Positions 39,607-46,968 of a DNA stretch of 48,876 nt are shown here, piece after piece (positions within the stretch are counted from its first letter, which is position 1; each line of letters begins with the position of its first letter). This stretch comes from a virus. The DNA lies in IMG/VR virus record IMGVR_UViG_3300045996_000280, positions 1-48,876 of that record; one strand, given 5' to 3'. The translations under genes were made by a program, and so were the position numbers. The notes beneath the pieces are model-generated. The model saw only the letters and a program-made list of their open reading frames with translations. It was not told the origin of the DNA and did not search any database.

Positions 39607-40089
39607 ATGGCCCACTTTCGTGTGCAGGCTGGCCTGTGGCGGGCCGAGGTGTGTCGCGTAGGTGTGCGAACTTCCGCAACCTTCCCCACCCGAGATGCGG
39701 CAGAGGCATGGGCCCATGAGGTTGAGACTAGCCTAAAGGCATCCAAGAGCCCCAAGGCAATCCTAAGTCACCCACAGGTAGTAGCAACCCTCCCTTCAAA
39801 AGTCCTAGACGCCCGGCGACGGGTTCAACACTCACCCGAGGACATCGTAAAGCTGAGTCGCCCAGCACCAACCACATGTGGTGTGTACTTCCTGATTCGT
39901 GATGGAGTTGTCACCTATGTAGGGAAGACCACCAACCTACTGGCCCGACTGACAAAGCACCGCCGCATGGGCAAGGTGTTTGACTCATTCACGTTCATCC
40001 CGTGTGCTGAGTCTGAGATGACCCAGCTGGAGGGCGACTACATCATGGCCTATTGGCCAGCTGAGAACCGTGCAGTGGAGTTGACATGA
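39607..40089 (+). CDS. GIY-YIG nuclease with integrase-like N-terminal domain
   Basis: A 160-residue two-part protein. Residues 90-160 form a GIY-YIG nuclease: CGVYFLIRDG, VTYVGKTTN, LLARLTKHR with the likely catalytic Arg, and MTQLEGDYI with the metal-binding Glu. Residues 1-45 (WRAEVCRVGVRTSATFPTR, then a helix) align with the N-terminus of the integrase encoded divergently next door (WRAQVARNGVRISEMFATK). The nuclease may therefore read the same DNA as the integrase. GGGGGAG precedes the ATG. The stop overlaps the next gene. Confidence 0.85.
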   Translation: MAHFRVQAGLWRAEVCRVGVRTSATFPTRDAAEAWAHEVETSLKASKSPKAILSHPQVVATLPSKVLDARRRVQHSPEDIVKLSRPAPTTCGVYFLIRDGVVTYVGKTTNLLARLTKHRRMGKVFDSFTFIPCAESEMTQLEGDYIMAYWPAENRAVELT

Positions 40090-40277
40090 CAGAGACAACG
40101 ACAACCACGGGGAGTGGGGAAAAGCCCCACATCTGGTGGTCAAACGTGGCCCAAGTCTGGTTCTGTGGCATCTGTAGGTCCACGTATGGCTGTGGCGACA
40201 ACCCTTCAGAAGCCTATGCAGATTGGGTGCTGGCGTTGCCCCCGGCTGACGCACGAGCACTGGGGCTCTACACATGA
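40086..40277 (+). CDS. Small hypothetical protein with CxxC
   Basis: A 63-residue protein with a Thr-rich start and PHIWWSNVAQVWFCGICRST, a strand pair with a CxxC. The pattern resembles short phage proteins that read W.....W.C. It is coupled by ATGA overlaps to both neighbours. Function unknown. Confidence 0.6.
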   Translation: MTETTTTTGSGEKPHIWWSNVAQVWFCGICRSTYGCGDNPSEAYADWVLALPPADARALGLYT

Positions 40278-40552
40278 AGTTACGCAAACGTGCAAAGCAT
40301 CTGAAGAGCACACAGAAGTGTTGGATCGTGGTGCAGGCACATGGCCGGTGGGGCGTTGTGGAAGAGTGGTGTGTACCGGGCAGGGTGAAGCCCTTTGTAG
40401 GACCGATCCGCCCCATTGACTGGGATGCGTTCTACAGGTCTTTGGTTGACCCCATACAGGCTCTGGAGCGTGGCCTTATGGAAGCGGCCCGTGCCCTGGT
40501 CAGTGGTGTAGAGGTGGACGTAGATGCGGCACTAGACCTGGAGGATGAATGA
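40274..40552 (+). CDS. Hypothetical protein upstream of the polymerase
   Basis: A 92-residue protein with a basic N-terminus (KLRKRAKHLKSTQK) and an acidic helical end (GVEVDVDAALDLEDE). It overlaps the previous gene and the 12-residue leader frame. Function unknown. Confidence 0.6.
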   Translation: MKLRKRAKHLKSTQKCWIVVQAHGRWGVVEEWCVPGRVKPFVGPIRPIDWDAFYRSLVDPIQALERGLMEAARALVSGVEVDVDAALDLEDE

Positions 40553-40587
40553 CGGTTCTGACCTTTGACTGGAAAGTTAAGCCATGA
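40549..40587 (+). CDS. 12-residue leader frame that mimics the polymerase start
   Basis: The frame reads MTVLTFDWKVKP and ends in an ATGA overlap with the polymerase, which starts MSVLTFDFETT. Both junctions are overlapped. It may couple translation, or be a remnant of an older polymerase start left by recombination. Confidence 0.4.
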   Translation: MTVLTFDWKVKP

Positions 40588-41660
40588 GCGTCTTAACTTT
40601 CGATTTTGAGACAACCACCTACAGCAATGGCTCTGCCTTTGACCAACGCAACAAGGCGGTGTGTGTTGGTTTCCAAGAGGGAGCCCAACACGGGGAATGC
40701 CTCTTTGACATGGACACGGAGGACATCCAGAGCCGCATTGATGGTTGCTCCTGGCTAGTTGGGTTCAATGCCAAGTTCGATCTACACCACCTTCGCAAGA
40801 TTGGTGTGGACATTAGCAATGTGAGGGTACACGACTGCCAGCTAGCTGAGTTCATGCTTGAGGGGCAGACCAATCCCTACCCTAGTCTAAATGAAGCAGC
40901 TGAGAAGTATGGATTTCCTTTGAAGCTCGACAAGGTGGCGAGCGACTATTGGGACAAGGGTATTCAGACGAATGAAATCCCACGCGATGTACTCAGCGAG
41001 TATTGTCTGTATGACATCGAGCTAACCTACAAGGTCTATCAAAAGCAGCTGGAGCAATTTCAACAACAACCCGCCCTTTTCAAGCTGTTCAAGATTGCGT
41101 GCCAGGACCTATTGGTGTTGGAGGAAATGGAGTGGAACGGCATGCGGTATGACGCGGCGCTTTGCGCCGAAAGGAGCAAAGCAATTGAGGCCAAACTGGT
41201 TGAGATTAGAAAGCAACTGGAGAATGTTTACCCGGAGGTACCAATCAATTTCAGCAGTGGTGACCAGCTTAGTGCTTTTCTATATGGTGGGGTGGTTAAG
41301 CAAGACGCTAAAGAACACATTGGGTTTTTCAAAACAGGTGAGAGAGCCGGACAGCCCAAGTACAAGAACATTGTGATTGAGCATCGGCTACCACGCCTAG
41401 TGGAGCCTCTGCCAAAAACAGAACTTAAAAAAGAAGGATATTGGAAAACAGATGAAGCAACTTTACGAAAACTTAAAGGACCGGCTGCTAGAAAGTTCGT
41501 TGGTCCTTTACTTGAAATGGCTAAGCTGGACAAACTCAATTCTACTTACTACCAGGGCCTTCCGAAGCTGGCTGAAGAATGTAGTTGGCCGGATGGAATG
41601 ATTTACGGACAGTTCAACCAGTGTGTTGCAGCCACCGGGCGCTTGTCCTCATCTAAGCCT
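40584..41660 (+). CDS. Family-A DNA polymerase, N-terminal half, exon 1
   Basis: The exon encodes 359 residues. The 3'-5' exonuclease domain shows DFETT near residue 7 (Exo I), GFNAKFDLHHL near 58 (Exo II) and YCLYDIELTY near 138 (Exo III). The first part of the polymerase domain ends at CVAATGRLSSSKP, where family-A enzymes continue PNLQN. The next codon is TAA, inside a group I intron. Splicing joins it to exon 2 to make a 377-residue protein. Unspliced mRNA would give a 359-residue truncated protein. The ATG overlaps a 12-residue leader frame. Confidence 0.9.
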
Positions 41661-42365
41661 TAACACGATAGGGCTTACAAAACCGTATTAATTCAGGGGA
41701 ACTCCAGACCGGACAATCCTGAGCCAAGCCAGCCAATCCTTCTTTAGTGAAGCATATGGACATCAAACACTACTACGAAAACACAGAATTGACATTGGCA
41801 CAGATTGCGGAGCAAGTTAATTGCTCTGAATGTACTGTGCATCGATGGGTGAAGAAAAACTATTCTTCTTCTTTTAGGAAGTCTAGAAAAGCAGCATGCT
41901 ATCGAAATTCCAAACTGGGGGCACTCAACCCAATGTCTGGGAAAACAGGGGACTTACACCCTGGCTATGTTGGCCTAGTGTCCGATAATAAAGGGTATCT
42001 GATGCAACTGAAGCCCAGCTGGTATACCGGCAGGAAGCGATCCAAGCATGTATTCGCCCATCATATTGTCATTTGTGTCTCATTGGGCATCTCAGAAGTG
42101 CCTCGGGGTTGGGCAGTCCACCACTGTGACTTCAATCCCCACAACAATGAGTTTAGTAATTTGGTGTTAATGACTATGAGGGACCATATGCGTCTACATA
42201 GTTATCTGGAAGGTGCAACGACTATCTCGAAAGAGAGTACACTCAAATGGGTGGAAACATACGGTACGCCATTTAGGCGTAATGATATAGTCTACTCTTC
42301 ACAGGAATGTGAAGCTGCAAGTAGTGTTGCGGGGGAGGAATAATGACCCTCTCTGAATATCAAGG
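41661..42365 (+). other. Group I intron in the DNA polymerase gene
   Basis: A 705-base intron. The 5' exon end AAGCCU (41655-41660) pairs with GGGCUU (41671-41676), giving P1 with the U-G pair at the splice site. Further helices: P3 ACCGTA/TACGGT (41682-41687, 42260-42265), P4 TCAGG/CCTGA (41693-41697, 41718-41722), P7 GACTA/TAGTC (42220-42224, 42288-42292), P7.1 TCTC-GAAA-GAGA (42225-42236), P8 ACGCC/GGCGT (42266-42280) and P9 CTTCAC/GTGAAG (42297-42314). The last base is G42365. The P7.1 stem suggests subgroup IA, like other phage introns. Splicing restores SSKP-NLQN. Confidence 0.9.
41756..42343 (+). CDS. Intron-encoded HNH homing endonuclease
   Basis: A 195-residue protein of the I-HmuI type. 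The N-terminus has a helix-turn-helix (LTLAQIAEQVNCSECTVHRW) and a NUMOD3-like KLGALNPMSGKTGDLHPGY. The nuclease core reads FAHHIVICVSLG, PRGWAVHHCDFNPHNNEFSNL and MRDHMRLHSYL. It should cut intron-less alleles and drive intron spread. The frame runs on through the P7, P3 and P8 strands of the intron, so the last 40 or so residues are constrained by RNA structure. An upstream GTG (41747) is possible; no strong ribosome site is seen. Confidence 0.82.
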   Translation: MDIKHYYENTELTLAQIAEQVNCSECTVHRWVKKNYSSSFRKSRKAACYRNSKLGALNPMSGKTGDLHPGYVGLVSDNKGYLMQLKPSWYTGRKRSKHVFAHHIVICVSLGISEVPRGWAVHHCDFNPHNNEFSNLVLMTMRDHMRLHSYLEGATTISKESTLKWVETYGTPFRRNDIVYSSQECEAASSVAGEE

Positions 42366-42422
42366 AATCTGCAAAACTTCGCAGGCGACTGTCAAGACAT
42401 CTTCCTATCGAGGTATACATGA
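42366..42422 (+). CDS. Family-A DNA polymerase, N-terminal half, exon 2
   Basis: Eighteen codons, NLQNFAGDCQDIFLSRYT, complete the first polymerase polypeptide and end at TGA. NLQN is the universally conserved segment after SSxxP, and QDIFLSRY is the strand leading to motif A. Motif A itself is encoded by another gene at 42867. The TGA overlaps the ATG of the next small gene. This exon is recognisable only after removal of the intron. Confidence 0.85.
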   Translation, partial: NLQNFAGDCQDIFLSRYT

Positions 42423-42709
42423 AATTCCCAAAGCAATTTCTTATTGAACTGGCATGTGAGGATTATGACGATGATGTGGTTCAGATCGTCCACACTTCCC
42501 GAGGATCACCACGCCGCTGGGTGACTCCCATTAACCTTGTATTTCAGTATCAAGGTAAACTCTATCGCACCACTTATGAGACGGGTAATACGGAGAGCCA
42601 GGACACAAGCCCGTATGAGTACGAGCCGGACGAAATTGAGTGTGCTGAGGTAGTGCCCAAAGAAACAACTGTTGTGGTGTATGTCAACGCAAGCGAAAGC
42701 GCAGCATGA
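42419..42709 (+). CDS. Small acidic protein inserted between the polymerase halves
   Basis: A 96-residue acidic protein with a SRGSPRRWVTPINLVFQYQGKL-like strand block and a C-terminal VVPKETTVVVYV strand. Similar proteins often lie near phage polymerase genes. The ATGA overlaps at both ends show that it is a real part of the operon. It separates exon 2 from motif A. Whether it helps the two polymerase parts assemble is unknown. Confidence 0.72.
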   Translation: MKFPKQFLIELACEDYDDDVVQIVHTSRGSPRRWVTPINLVFQYQGKLYRTTYETGNTESQDTSPYEYEPDEIECAEVVPKETTVVVYVNASESAA

Positions 42710-42870
42710 ACCTGTTGAAGCTGGGTAACACCACGTCTTACACGACACGAGAAATTAAATATTTTCTTTCCTTTATTCGTGAGATTGAAGCTGAGAAGTT
42801 TGTAGCTGAGTTGTGCCAAGCTGCTTATGACATTGGCTTTGAGGATGGCTGGGAGGATGCCAGCGAATGA
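42706..42870 (+). CDS. Small acidic helical protein before the catalytic polymerase gene
   Basis: A 54-residue protein joined by ATGA overlaps to its neighbours. It is mostly helical (TTREIKYFLSFIREIEAEKF) and ends YDIGFEDGWEDASE. Its last codons contain the GGGAGGA ribosome site of the polymerase C-terminal gene. Confidence 0.65.
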   Translation: MNLLKLGNTTSYTTREIKYFLSFIREIEAEKFVAELCQAAYDIGFEDGWEDASE

Positions 42871-43601
42871 TTGTTAGTGTTGATGCCCGCGCCCTGGAGT
42901 GGCGCTGTGTAACCGAAATTGCACAGGAGCCTACAGCACTCCGTGAGATCGTTGAGGGACAGGACGCACACGAACTCAACCGCGTGGCATTCGACCTACC
43001 TTCACGACTCATTGCAAAATTATATTTGTTCAGAACCATTTTTAATCGTGGAAAAGGTTACGCATTCACGGTTGATCCCAACTTCATGCACGTGTCTACG
43101 TCGCAGAAATACTGGGACGAAGTAGGACGAAAGTTCTACACCAAGTACGCAGCCATTGAGGAATTGTATAAGAAGAACACCAAGCTGGTTATGGACGGCA
43201 AACCCATTGTGGGACCGCTCGGGAGGTTTTGGCCTATCCAAATGGAGCGTGATTTCCGTGGGGAGCTTAAGGTTCCAGAAACCAAGTTGGTTAATTACAT
43301 CGTGCAAGGCACTGGTGCTGATGTAATGGCAATTGCCCGTGTTTCATTCACCAATCGCCTGAAAAAGAAGGCATGGGGAAAACACGTTAAGCAAATTGCT
43401 ACGATCCACGACAGCATGGTGTGTGACTCGCCGAACGAACTAGTGCAAGAGGTGGTGAATCTCTACTACCAAGTATTTGATGACCTACCTCTGAACATCA
43501 AGAAACTATTTAACTACGACTGGAAGACGCCACTAGGGTGTGAAGCGTCTGCCGGTCCCAACATGAAAGATTGCGTGGAAATCCCACGCACTGACAAGTA
43601 A
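42867..43601 (+). CDS. Family-A DNA polymerase, separate catalytic C-terminal half
   Basis: A 244-residue protein that begins exactly at motif A: MIVSVDARALEWR (catalytic Asp). Motif B is SRLIAKLYLFRTIF, keeping Arg, Lys and Phe at the usual spacing but with Phe where most enzymes have Tyr. Motif C is ATIHDSMVCD. It has its own ribosome site (GGGAGGA, nine bases upstream). With the 377-residue N-terminal half the total is 621 residues, a normal phage size, so the two chains probably form one enzyme. An SSB-like gene follows. Confidence 0.9.
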   Translation: MIVSVDARALEWRCVTEIAQEPTALREIVEGQDAHELNRVAFDLPSRLIAKLYLFRTIFNRGKGYAFTVDPNFMHVSTSQKYWDEVGRKFYTKYAAIEELYKKNTKLVMDGKPIVGPLGRFWPIQMERDFRGELKVPETKLVNYIVQGTGADVMAIARVSFTNRLKKKAWGKHVKQIATIHDSMVCDSPNELVQEVVNLYYQVFDDLPLNIKKLFNYDWKTPLGCEASAGPNMKDCVEIPRTDK

Positions 43602-43603
43602 AC

Positions 43604-44179
43604 ATGCAATTTCAAATCTCTGTTCTAAACGTCGACAAGATTTCCAAAACCACCAAGACTGGTAACAGCTACTTCCAAATTGAAGTGAGCTACAAGGAGC
43701 TTGGTACGGGTAAGGTTAGCAGCAAGAAAATCATGCCCTTTGGCAGCACGGCGGATGCACACAAGAAGCTGATTGATGCCAAGCAAGGTGAGGTATTTAC
43801 CGTTACGGCTGAGAAGGGTGAACCCAATGCCGAAGGTAAGAGCTTCTGGGAATGGCAAGGTGTTGTGCAGGCCGCTCCTGGCTCTGCTGCGCCCTCTGCA
43901 CAAACTTCTGCTGCTACCCCAGCCTCTGCCCCAGCGGCTCGCTCTGGTGGCTCCTGGGAAACTCCTGAAGAGCGTGCTTCAAAGCAAGTGCTAATCGTTA
44001 AGCAAAGCTCGCTCAATGCGGCTGTTGCCACACTGGCTCCCGGTGCCAAGGGTGCTCTGGACCCAGCTAAGGTAAAGCAGCTGGCACAGGAATACACTGA
44101 CTTTGTGTTTGGTAAAGAAGAAAAGAAAAATCTTTTTGATATGCCAAACGACGACATTGACTCAGACATCCCGATGTAA
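43604..44179 (+). CDS. Single-stranded DNA-binding protein (probable)
   Basis: A 191-residue protein with an N-terminal beta-rich OB-like part (about 1-85), an Ala/Pro/Ser linker (about 90-115), a helical segment KQVLIVKQSSLNAAVATLA, and an acidic tail ending DMPNDDIDSDIPM, which resembles the SSB tail that recruits partner proteins. Its position between polymerase and exonuclease genes fits. The OB fold is inferred from pattern. Confidence 0.78.
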   Translation: MQFQISVLNVDKISKTTKTGNSYFQIEVSYKELGTGKVSSKKIMPFGSTADAHKKLIDAKQGEVFTVTAEKGEPNAEGKSFWEWQGVVQAAPGSAAPSAQTSAATPASAPAARSGGSWETPEERASKQVLIVKQSSLNAAVATLAPGAKGALDPAKVKQLAQEYTDFVFGKEEKKNLFDMPNDDIDSDIPM

Positions 44180-44181
44180 GG

Positions 44182-44514
44182 ATGGCATATGACCCTCGCC
44201 TACTGGTTCTTAGCGCTTTTGCTAATTCTCTGGCTAACCCATACAAACGAATGATTCCAAAGAAATTCAAACTGGGGGGAGTGACTTGGACGGTAAGCGA
44301 GGTTCCTCGTATTGCAGGTGACAACATGGGTTACTGCAATATGTATGACGCTCAAATCCAAATTGTCAAGCACCTCAAGCAAGACATCAAAGAACAAACC
44401 TTTGCACACGAATTGGTCCATGCACTTTTGTTTGCAACAGGCCGCATGGAACACGATGAGCAGTTGGTTGATTCCATCGGTGTGTTTCTACACCAATACT
44501 TGAAGCAACAATGA
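44182..44514 (+). CDS. Zinc metallopeptidase-like protein (SprT/ImmA type)
   Basis: A 110-residue protein with FAHELVHALLFATG, a zinc-binding HExxH motif, after a strand-rich front half beginning IPKKFKLGGVTWTV. Short phage proteins of this form are related to SprT/IrrE-like peptidases. A natural substrate is unknown. It may act on a host or phage regulator. The first Met at 44182 follows AAGGATGG; an internal Met (IPKK) could be the true start. Confidence 0.78.
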   Translation: MAYDPRLLVLSAFANSLANPYKRMIPKKFKLGGVTWTVSEVPRIAGDNMGYCNMYDAQIQIVKHLKQDIKEQTFAHELVHALLFATGRMEHDEQLVDSIGVFLHQYLKQQ

Positions 44515-44705
44515 CACGTACCCGTATTAAAGAAGTCACGAATTCCGACTGCACCTACTTTGTAGCACAGTTTAAAGAGTGGTTTTCACCTTGGCTCCCC
44601 TGTGCGCCGTCTGCATTCTCACGGCGCAAGACCCTGGAGGCCGCTCAAAAGGACGTAGATGAATTTCTATACATGCCGAAGGTGACTTACCATAAATATC
44701 CATGA
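44511..44705 (+). CDS. Small hypothetical protein
   Basis: A 64-residue basic frame between metallopeptidase and exonuclease genes, linked to both by ATGA overlaps. It has Trp/Phe-rich strands (YFVAQFKEWFSPWLPC) and a helix. Function unknown. Confidence 0.58.
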   Translation: MTRTRIKEVTNSDCTYFVAQFKEWFSPWLPCAPSAFSRRKTLEAAQKDVDEFLYMPKVTYHKYP

Positions 44706-45502
44706 CACTACTTATCGTAGACGGGGATCACATATCGCATCGAGCAGCCTCTTCTTGTGAACCCACTAAGGCCAAACCATTTACAGCGAGTAAGGACATT
44801 GCCATTTCCCGCTGTGTCTCAATGGTGGAAAACCTAAAGCGGCGTTACAACGACCCGGAGATGGAGTTTCATATCTCAGGTGAAGGCAACTGGCGCTATG
44901 ACGTATATCCAGAGTACAAGGCCAACCGCAAATCAATGACGCGGCCTACATGGTTGGATGCTGTCAGGGAGTTCATGGTGTTGGAGTACAAGGCCAGTAT
45001 CACCAACGACATGGAGGTAGACGATATCTGTGGTATTCGCCTTACCCAAGAACGTGAGCGGCCTGAGAAGGTGGTTTGTGCTTCCTTAGATAAGGACTTG
45101 CTACAGCTACCCGGATACCACTACAGCTGGGAAATCAGTGGCACCACCTCCACAGGAAAGACCTGGGTGCGTGAGGAAAGTGAAGTGCTGATTACTCCGC
45201 TAGATGGATTACGCCGCTTCTACGGCCAAGTGATTCAGGGGGACTCAGCAGATCACATCCCCGCATTCGACGGTAAGTTTCGATCCTCTACACCACAGTT
45301 TGTGCAGCGTCTTCTCAATCCTCTTCAGGAAATGACAGAAGAAAAAGAAATGTATGAATATTGTTTATCTGTGTATGAGGACGAGTGTGGCAACCCAATG
45401 AGGTTTGAAGAGATTAAGCAAATCATGCACCGCAACGCATCTGTTCTATACATCATGAAAGACTACAACGACAAATGGACACCACCGAACACGACGGCGT
45501 AA
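44702..45502 (+). CDS. 5'-3' exonuclease (FEN/PIN-type)
   Basis: A 266-residue protein resembling T7 gp6. It shows LLIVDGDHISHRAA at the start, GEGNWRYDVYPEYKANRK, a conserved acidic centre with NDMEVDDICGI, the ASLDKDLLQLPG motif and IQGDSADHIPAFDG with the last acidic pair. These position the two metal ions of the family. It would remove RNA primers and degrade host DNA. It overlaps a small frame at its C-terminus. Confidence 0.88.
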   Translation: MTLLIVDGDHISHRAASSCEPTKAKPFTASKDIAISRCVSMVENLKRRYNDPEMEFHISGEGNWRYDVYPEYKANRKSMTRPTWLDAVREFMVLEYKASITNDMEVDDICGIRLTQERERPEKVVCASLDKDLLQLPGYHYSWEISGTTSTGKTWVREESEVLITPLDGLRRFYGQVIQGDSADHIPAFDGKFRSSTPQFVQRLLNPLQEMTEEKEMYEYCLSVYEDECGNPMRFEEIKQIMHRNASVLYIMKDYNDKWTPPNTTA

Positions 45503-45681
45503 CTTACACGCTCACTAATGAACTGCGCTTCCTTGAACGTGATGGAGAGCGGCGGCTACAACAGCTTTGGGAAGGCCCAACAATCTACACGCCTCCCGAC
45601 ACCTCTAAGGGATATGACGGCCGGACCACTACCTACAACCTCTGGCGAGATGTCCCACTGGTGGTAATTCCCAAACTATGA
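45475..45681 (+). CDS. Hypothetical phage protein
   Basis: A 68-residue protein that starts inside the exonuclease gene. It contains RRLQQLWEGPTIY and WRDVPLV, patterns shared by small phage proteins near exonuclease genes. The overlap of 28 bases is in another frame. Function unknown. Confidence 0.6.
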   Translation: MDTTEHDGVTYTLTNELRFLERDGERRLQQLWEGPTIYTPPDTSKGYDGRTTTYNLWRDVPLVVIPKL

Positions 45682-46106
45682 GTAGTTGGACTCCCGGCCG
45701 TTTACAGGCATGGGTGATTGCTGGGTTACGCAGCCTGTCCCGCAAGTACCCGCCTCGTTATGAAACGCTGAAAGAGGCACAGACAGAGAAGAAAATCAAT
45801 ATGAAGACTGGGAGACTGGCACAGCACTATGAGTGTGCTGCGTGCAAGGATCATTTCCCAGCCACTGAGGTGCAGATTGACCACATAGAAAGTGTGGTGG
45901 ACCCAGCCACCGGCTTCGTAGATTTCAACACCTATATTGAACGGCTCTTCTGTGACAAGAGCAATCTGCAATGTCTCTGTAAGCCCTGTCATCTAATTAA
46001 GAGTAATCTGGAAAAGAAATGCAAATCAAACAAGTCATCCAAGGCAAAGACGGAACCTACAGCTTCCAAGGCTCGCTCACGGAAGAAGAACACACCTTCC
46101 TCCTAG
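45678..46106 (+). CDS. HNH nuclease-like protein
   Basis: A 142-residue protein. The core (about 50-110) has YECAACKDHFPATEVQIDHI with two Cys and DH, then LQCLCKPCHLIKS with the second Cys pair and the last His, an HNH fold with zinc knuckle. Proteins like this follow the exonuclease gene in many T7-type clusters. The last 30 residues are a low-complexity Lys/Ser tail whose DNA also codes, in another frame, for the next protein. Confidence 0.8.
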   Translation: MSSWTPGRLQAWVIAGLRSLSRKYPPRYETLKEAQTEKKINMKTGRLAQHYECAACKDHFPATEVQIDHIESVVDPATGFVDFNTYIERLFCDKSNLQCLCKPCHLIKSNLEKKCKSNKSSKAKTEPTASKARSRKKNTPSS

Positions 46107-46204
46107 AGCTAGGTCTATCAATTCTGCTAGAAGAGAACGGCTTGCCGTTCACCTCCATTGACCCAGCCCAAATGTCTCTGGACTTTAGCGAGGAACAACA
46201 CTGA
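46019..46204 (+). CDS. Acidic small protein overlapping the HNH tail
   Basis: A 61-residue acidic protein (LTEEEHTFLLELGLSILLEE). It begins 88 bases before the HNH stop in a different frame and ends in a one-base overlap with the phosphoesterase ATG. Its regular helical sequence suggests that this is the constrained frame, and the basic HNH tail the accommodating one. Function unknown. Confidence 0.6.
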   Translation: MQIKQVIQGKDGTYSFQGSLTEEEHTFLLELGLSILLEENGLPFTSIDPAQMSLDFSEEQH

Positions 46205-46968
46205 TGCGGCACTTCGTGTTGCCAGATTGCCAGGTGCGCCCAGGTGATGATTTCACATACTTAACAGCCATTGGCAATTACCTCGTGAAGAAGCAACCCG
46301 AGGTTGTTGTGTGCCTAGGGGACTTTGCGGATATGCCTAGTCTGTCTTCTTACGACCAAGGGAAGAAGTCGTTTGAAGGTCGGCGTTATAAGGCAGATAT
46401 TGCGGCCACTCATGCTGCAATGGATGCACTACTGAAGCCTCTAAGGGACTTCAACGACAAGGCCAAGAAGAACAAGGAGAAGCGCTACAAGCCCCGCATG
46501 GTGATGCTGCTAGGTAACCACTGCGACCGCATCAATCGAGCCGTAAACAACGATCCTAAGCTAGACGGGGTGCTGTCCACCAACGACCTTAAATACAAGG
46601 AAGCCGGTTGGGAGGTACATCCATTTCTTGAGGTTGTGGTGATTGATGGGGTGGCTTACTCGCACTATTTTACAACGGGCCAAATGGGGCGCCCTGCTGC
46701 ATCGGCAGCGGCCCAGCTAGCAAAGAAACATCAAAGCTGCATTGCAGGACACCAGCAAGGACTTCAAATCGCCACAGCCTATCGGGCAGATGGTGTGCGA
46801 CTGACAAGCATCATTGCAGGTAGCTGCTACGAACATGATGAGGATTATCTAGGCCCACAGGGCAACAACCACTTCCGTGGCCTACTGGTGCTCAACGATG
46901 TTCAACCCACTGGTGAATTCGACATCATGCCTGTATCGCTCGCATACATTAAAAAGAATTATGTTTGA
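46204..46968 (+). CDS. Metallophosphoesterase
   Basis: A 254-residue calcineurin-like phosphoesterase. Motif I is LPDCQ (Gln where most have His, which also occurs in related phage proteins), then CLGDFADM, LLGNHCDR, and late His residues in YSHYF and AGHQQG. The family hydrolyses phosphoesters, and the phage branch has no fixed substrate. It lies in a nucleotide-metabolism cluster. It ends in a short overlap with the next gene. Confidence 0.83.
   Translation: MRHFVLPDCQVRPGDDFTYLTAIGNYLVKKQPEVVVCLGDFADMPSLSSYDQGKKSFEGRRYKADIAATHAAMDALLKPLRDFNDKAKKNKEKRYKPRMVMLLGNHCDRINRAVNNDPKLDGVLSTNDLKYKEAGWEVHPFLEVVVIDGVAYSHYFTTGQMGRPAASAAAQLAKKHQSCIAGHQQGLQIATAYRADGVRLTSIIAGSCYEHDEDYLGPQGNNHFRGLLVLNDVQPTGEFDIMPVSLAYIKKNYV

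Noticed and set aside
42423-42866. A second intron or an intein between the polymerase halves
   Set aside because: There is no continuous frame as an intein needs, and I found no group I core pairs. Overlapping starts, stops and a good ribosome site show ordinary genes.
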